Positions 63,886 through 64,000 of a stretch of 64,000 nt of DNA are shown here, in pieces. Below the pieces are notes generated by a model. That model was not told where the DNA came from. It worked only from the letters and a program-made list of their open reading frames with translations, and made no database searches. Source of the DNA: Vibrio sp. ES.051 (GTDB lineage Bacteria > Pseudomonadota > Gammaproteobacteria > Enterobacterales > Vibrionaceae). A program made the translations under genes and the position numbers. Position 1 is the first letter of the stretch. Each line of letters opens with the position of its first letter. The DNA lies in the NCBI RefSeq assembly GCF_002563795.1, contig NZ_PDJL01000003.1, forward strand, positions 682,001 to 746,000, read 5' to 3'.

Positions 63886-64000
63886 AAACATTTCACTTAC
63901 CTGATCTCGGCGAAGGCCTCGCTGAGTCAGAAATTGTCACATGGCACGTCAATGTCGGCGATATGGTTCAGTTAGATCAAGTGATCTTAACCGTAGAGAC
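63882..64000 (+). CDS. 2-oxoacid dehydrogenase E2 (dihydrolipoyl acyltransferase), 5' part only
   Basis: About 39 residues are visible before the window ends. They start MKTFHLPDLGEGLAESEIV and reach TVET, the beginning of the lipoyl domain just before the expected ET-D/A-K lipoylation site. E2 forms the core of the complex and passes the acyl group to CoA. It overlaps E1 beta by four bases. Confidence 0.92.
   Translation, partial: MKTFHLPDLGEGLAESEIVTWHVNVGDMVQLDQVILTVE

Overview
The window reads as a stretch of a Vibrio genome, most likely the smaller chromosome of a species in the V. parahaemolyticus / V. harveyi group. From remembered family knowledge, several gene pairs match pairs on V. 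cholerae chromosome 2: a FadL-type porin followed by the VolA surface lipase, a second glgC facing a large chitodextrinase, and sbcD-sbcC. No rRNA, tRNA, CRISPR array, transposase, integrase or prophage gene was recognised. Gene density is normal, most convergent pairs are closed by clear hairpin terminators, and nothing looks recently acquired.

Layout. 1-5.7 kb: a truncated 2-oxoglutarate/Fe(II) oxygenase, DUF2238 membrane protein, CutA, a zinc-ribbon protein overlapping sgrR, a DUF3389 protein, a hotdog thioesterase and an M48 lipoprotein protease. 5.7-13.1 kb: an M50 protease, the fadL-volA pair with a FadR-like box upstream, a PhnA-type protein, a homocysteine methyltransferase and a small DUF1127-like protein. 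13.3-16.7 kb: a TerC/Alx membrane protein behind a yybP-ykoY (manganese) riboswitch, a 31-residue membrane peptide and a 5'-nucleotidase family enzyme without signal peptide. 16.9-24.7 kb: a YbjD/OLD-like ATPase-nuclease, DUF1097, a LysR regulator divergent from a formate channel fused to CBS domains, yceJ-yceI, a DUF2164 protein and an unknown protein. 24.7-31.3 kb: a DEAD-box helicase, acpH with a 34-residue ORF in front, a chemoreceptor, a zinc-ribbon protein, a YieH-like phosphatase, an unknown protein and a CreA lipoprotein. 31.3-42.1 kb: gsk, fhs, glgC, a 1052-residue GH18 chitodextrinase, and a YqhC-type regulator divergent from yqhD. 42.2-50.3 kb: a four-gene polar amino acid ABC transporter, a cystatin-like lipoprotein and sbcDC. 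50.5-64 kb: a small coiled-coil membrane protein, a GST divergent from tetR-PPC, a dCACHE chemoreceptor, an acetyltransferase, an SdaC-type transporter, an SRPBCC-GyrI fusion, a membrane protein ending in a winged helix, a DUF2946-like/PCuAC copper pair, a DOPA-dioxygenase family protein, and the start of a 2-oxoacid dehydrogenase operon (E1 alpha, E1 beta, truncated E2).

Themes. The content suits a marine chitin- and lipid-using bacterium: chitodextrinase, lysophospholipid hydrolysis coupled to fatty acid import, glycogen synthesis, one-carbon/formate handling (fhs and the FocA-CBS channel), oxoacid oxidation, amino acid uptake and chemotaxis. I found no clear unknown multi-gene system. The least explained signals are regulatory or small: the two-hairpin leader and overlapping 11-codon ORF in front of focA-CBS, two very short ORFs with good ribosome binding sites, a cystatin-like lipoprotein, a membrane/coiled-coil/winged-helix protein, and an orphan terminator in an intergenic region. 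All calls come from reading the sequence; no database search was run.
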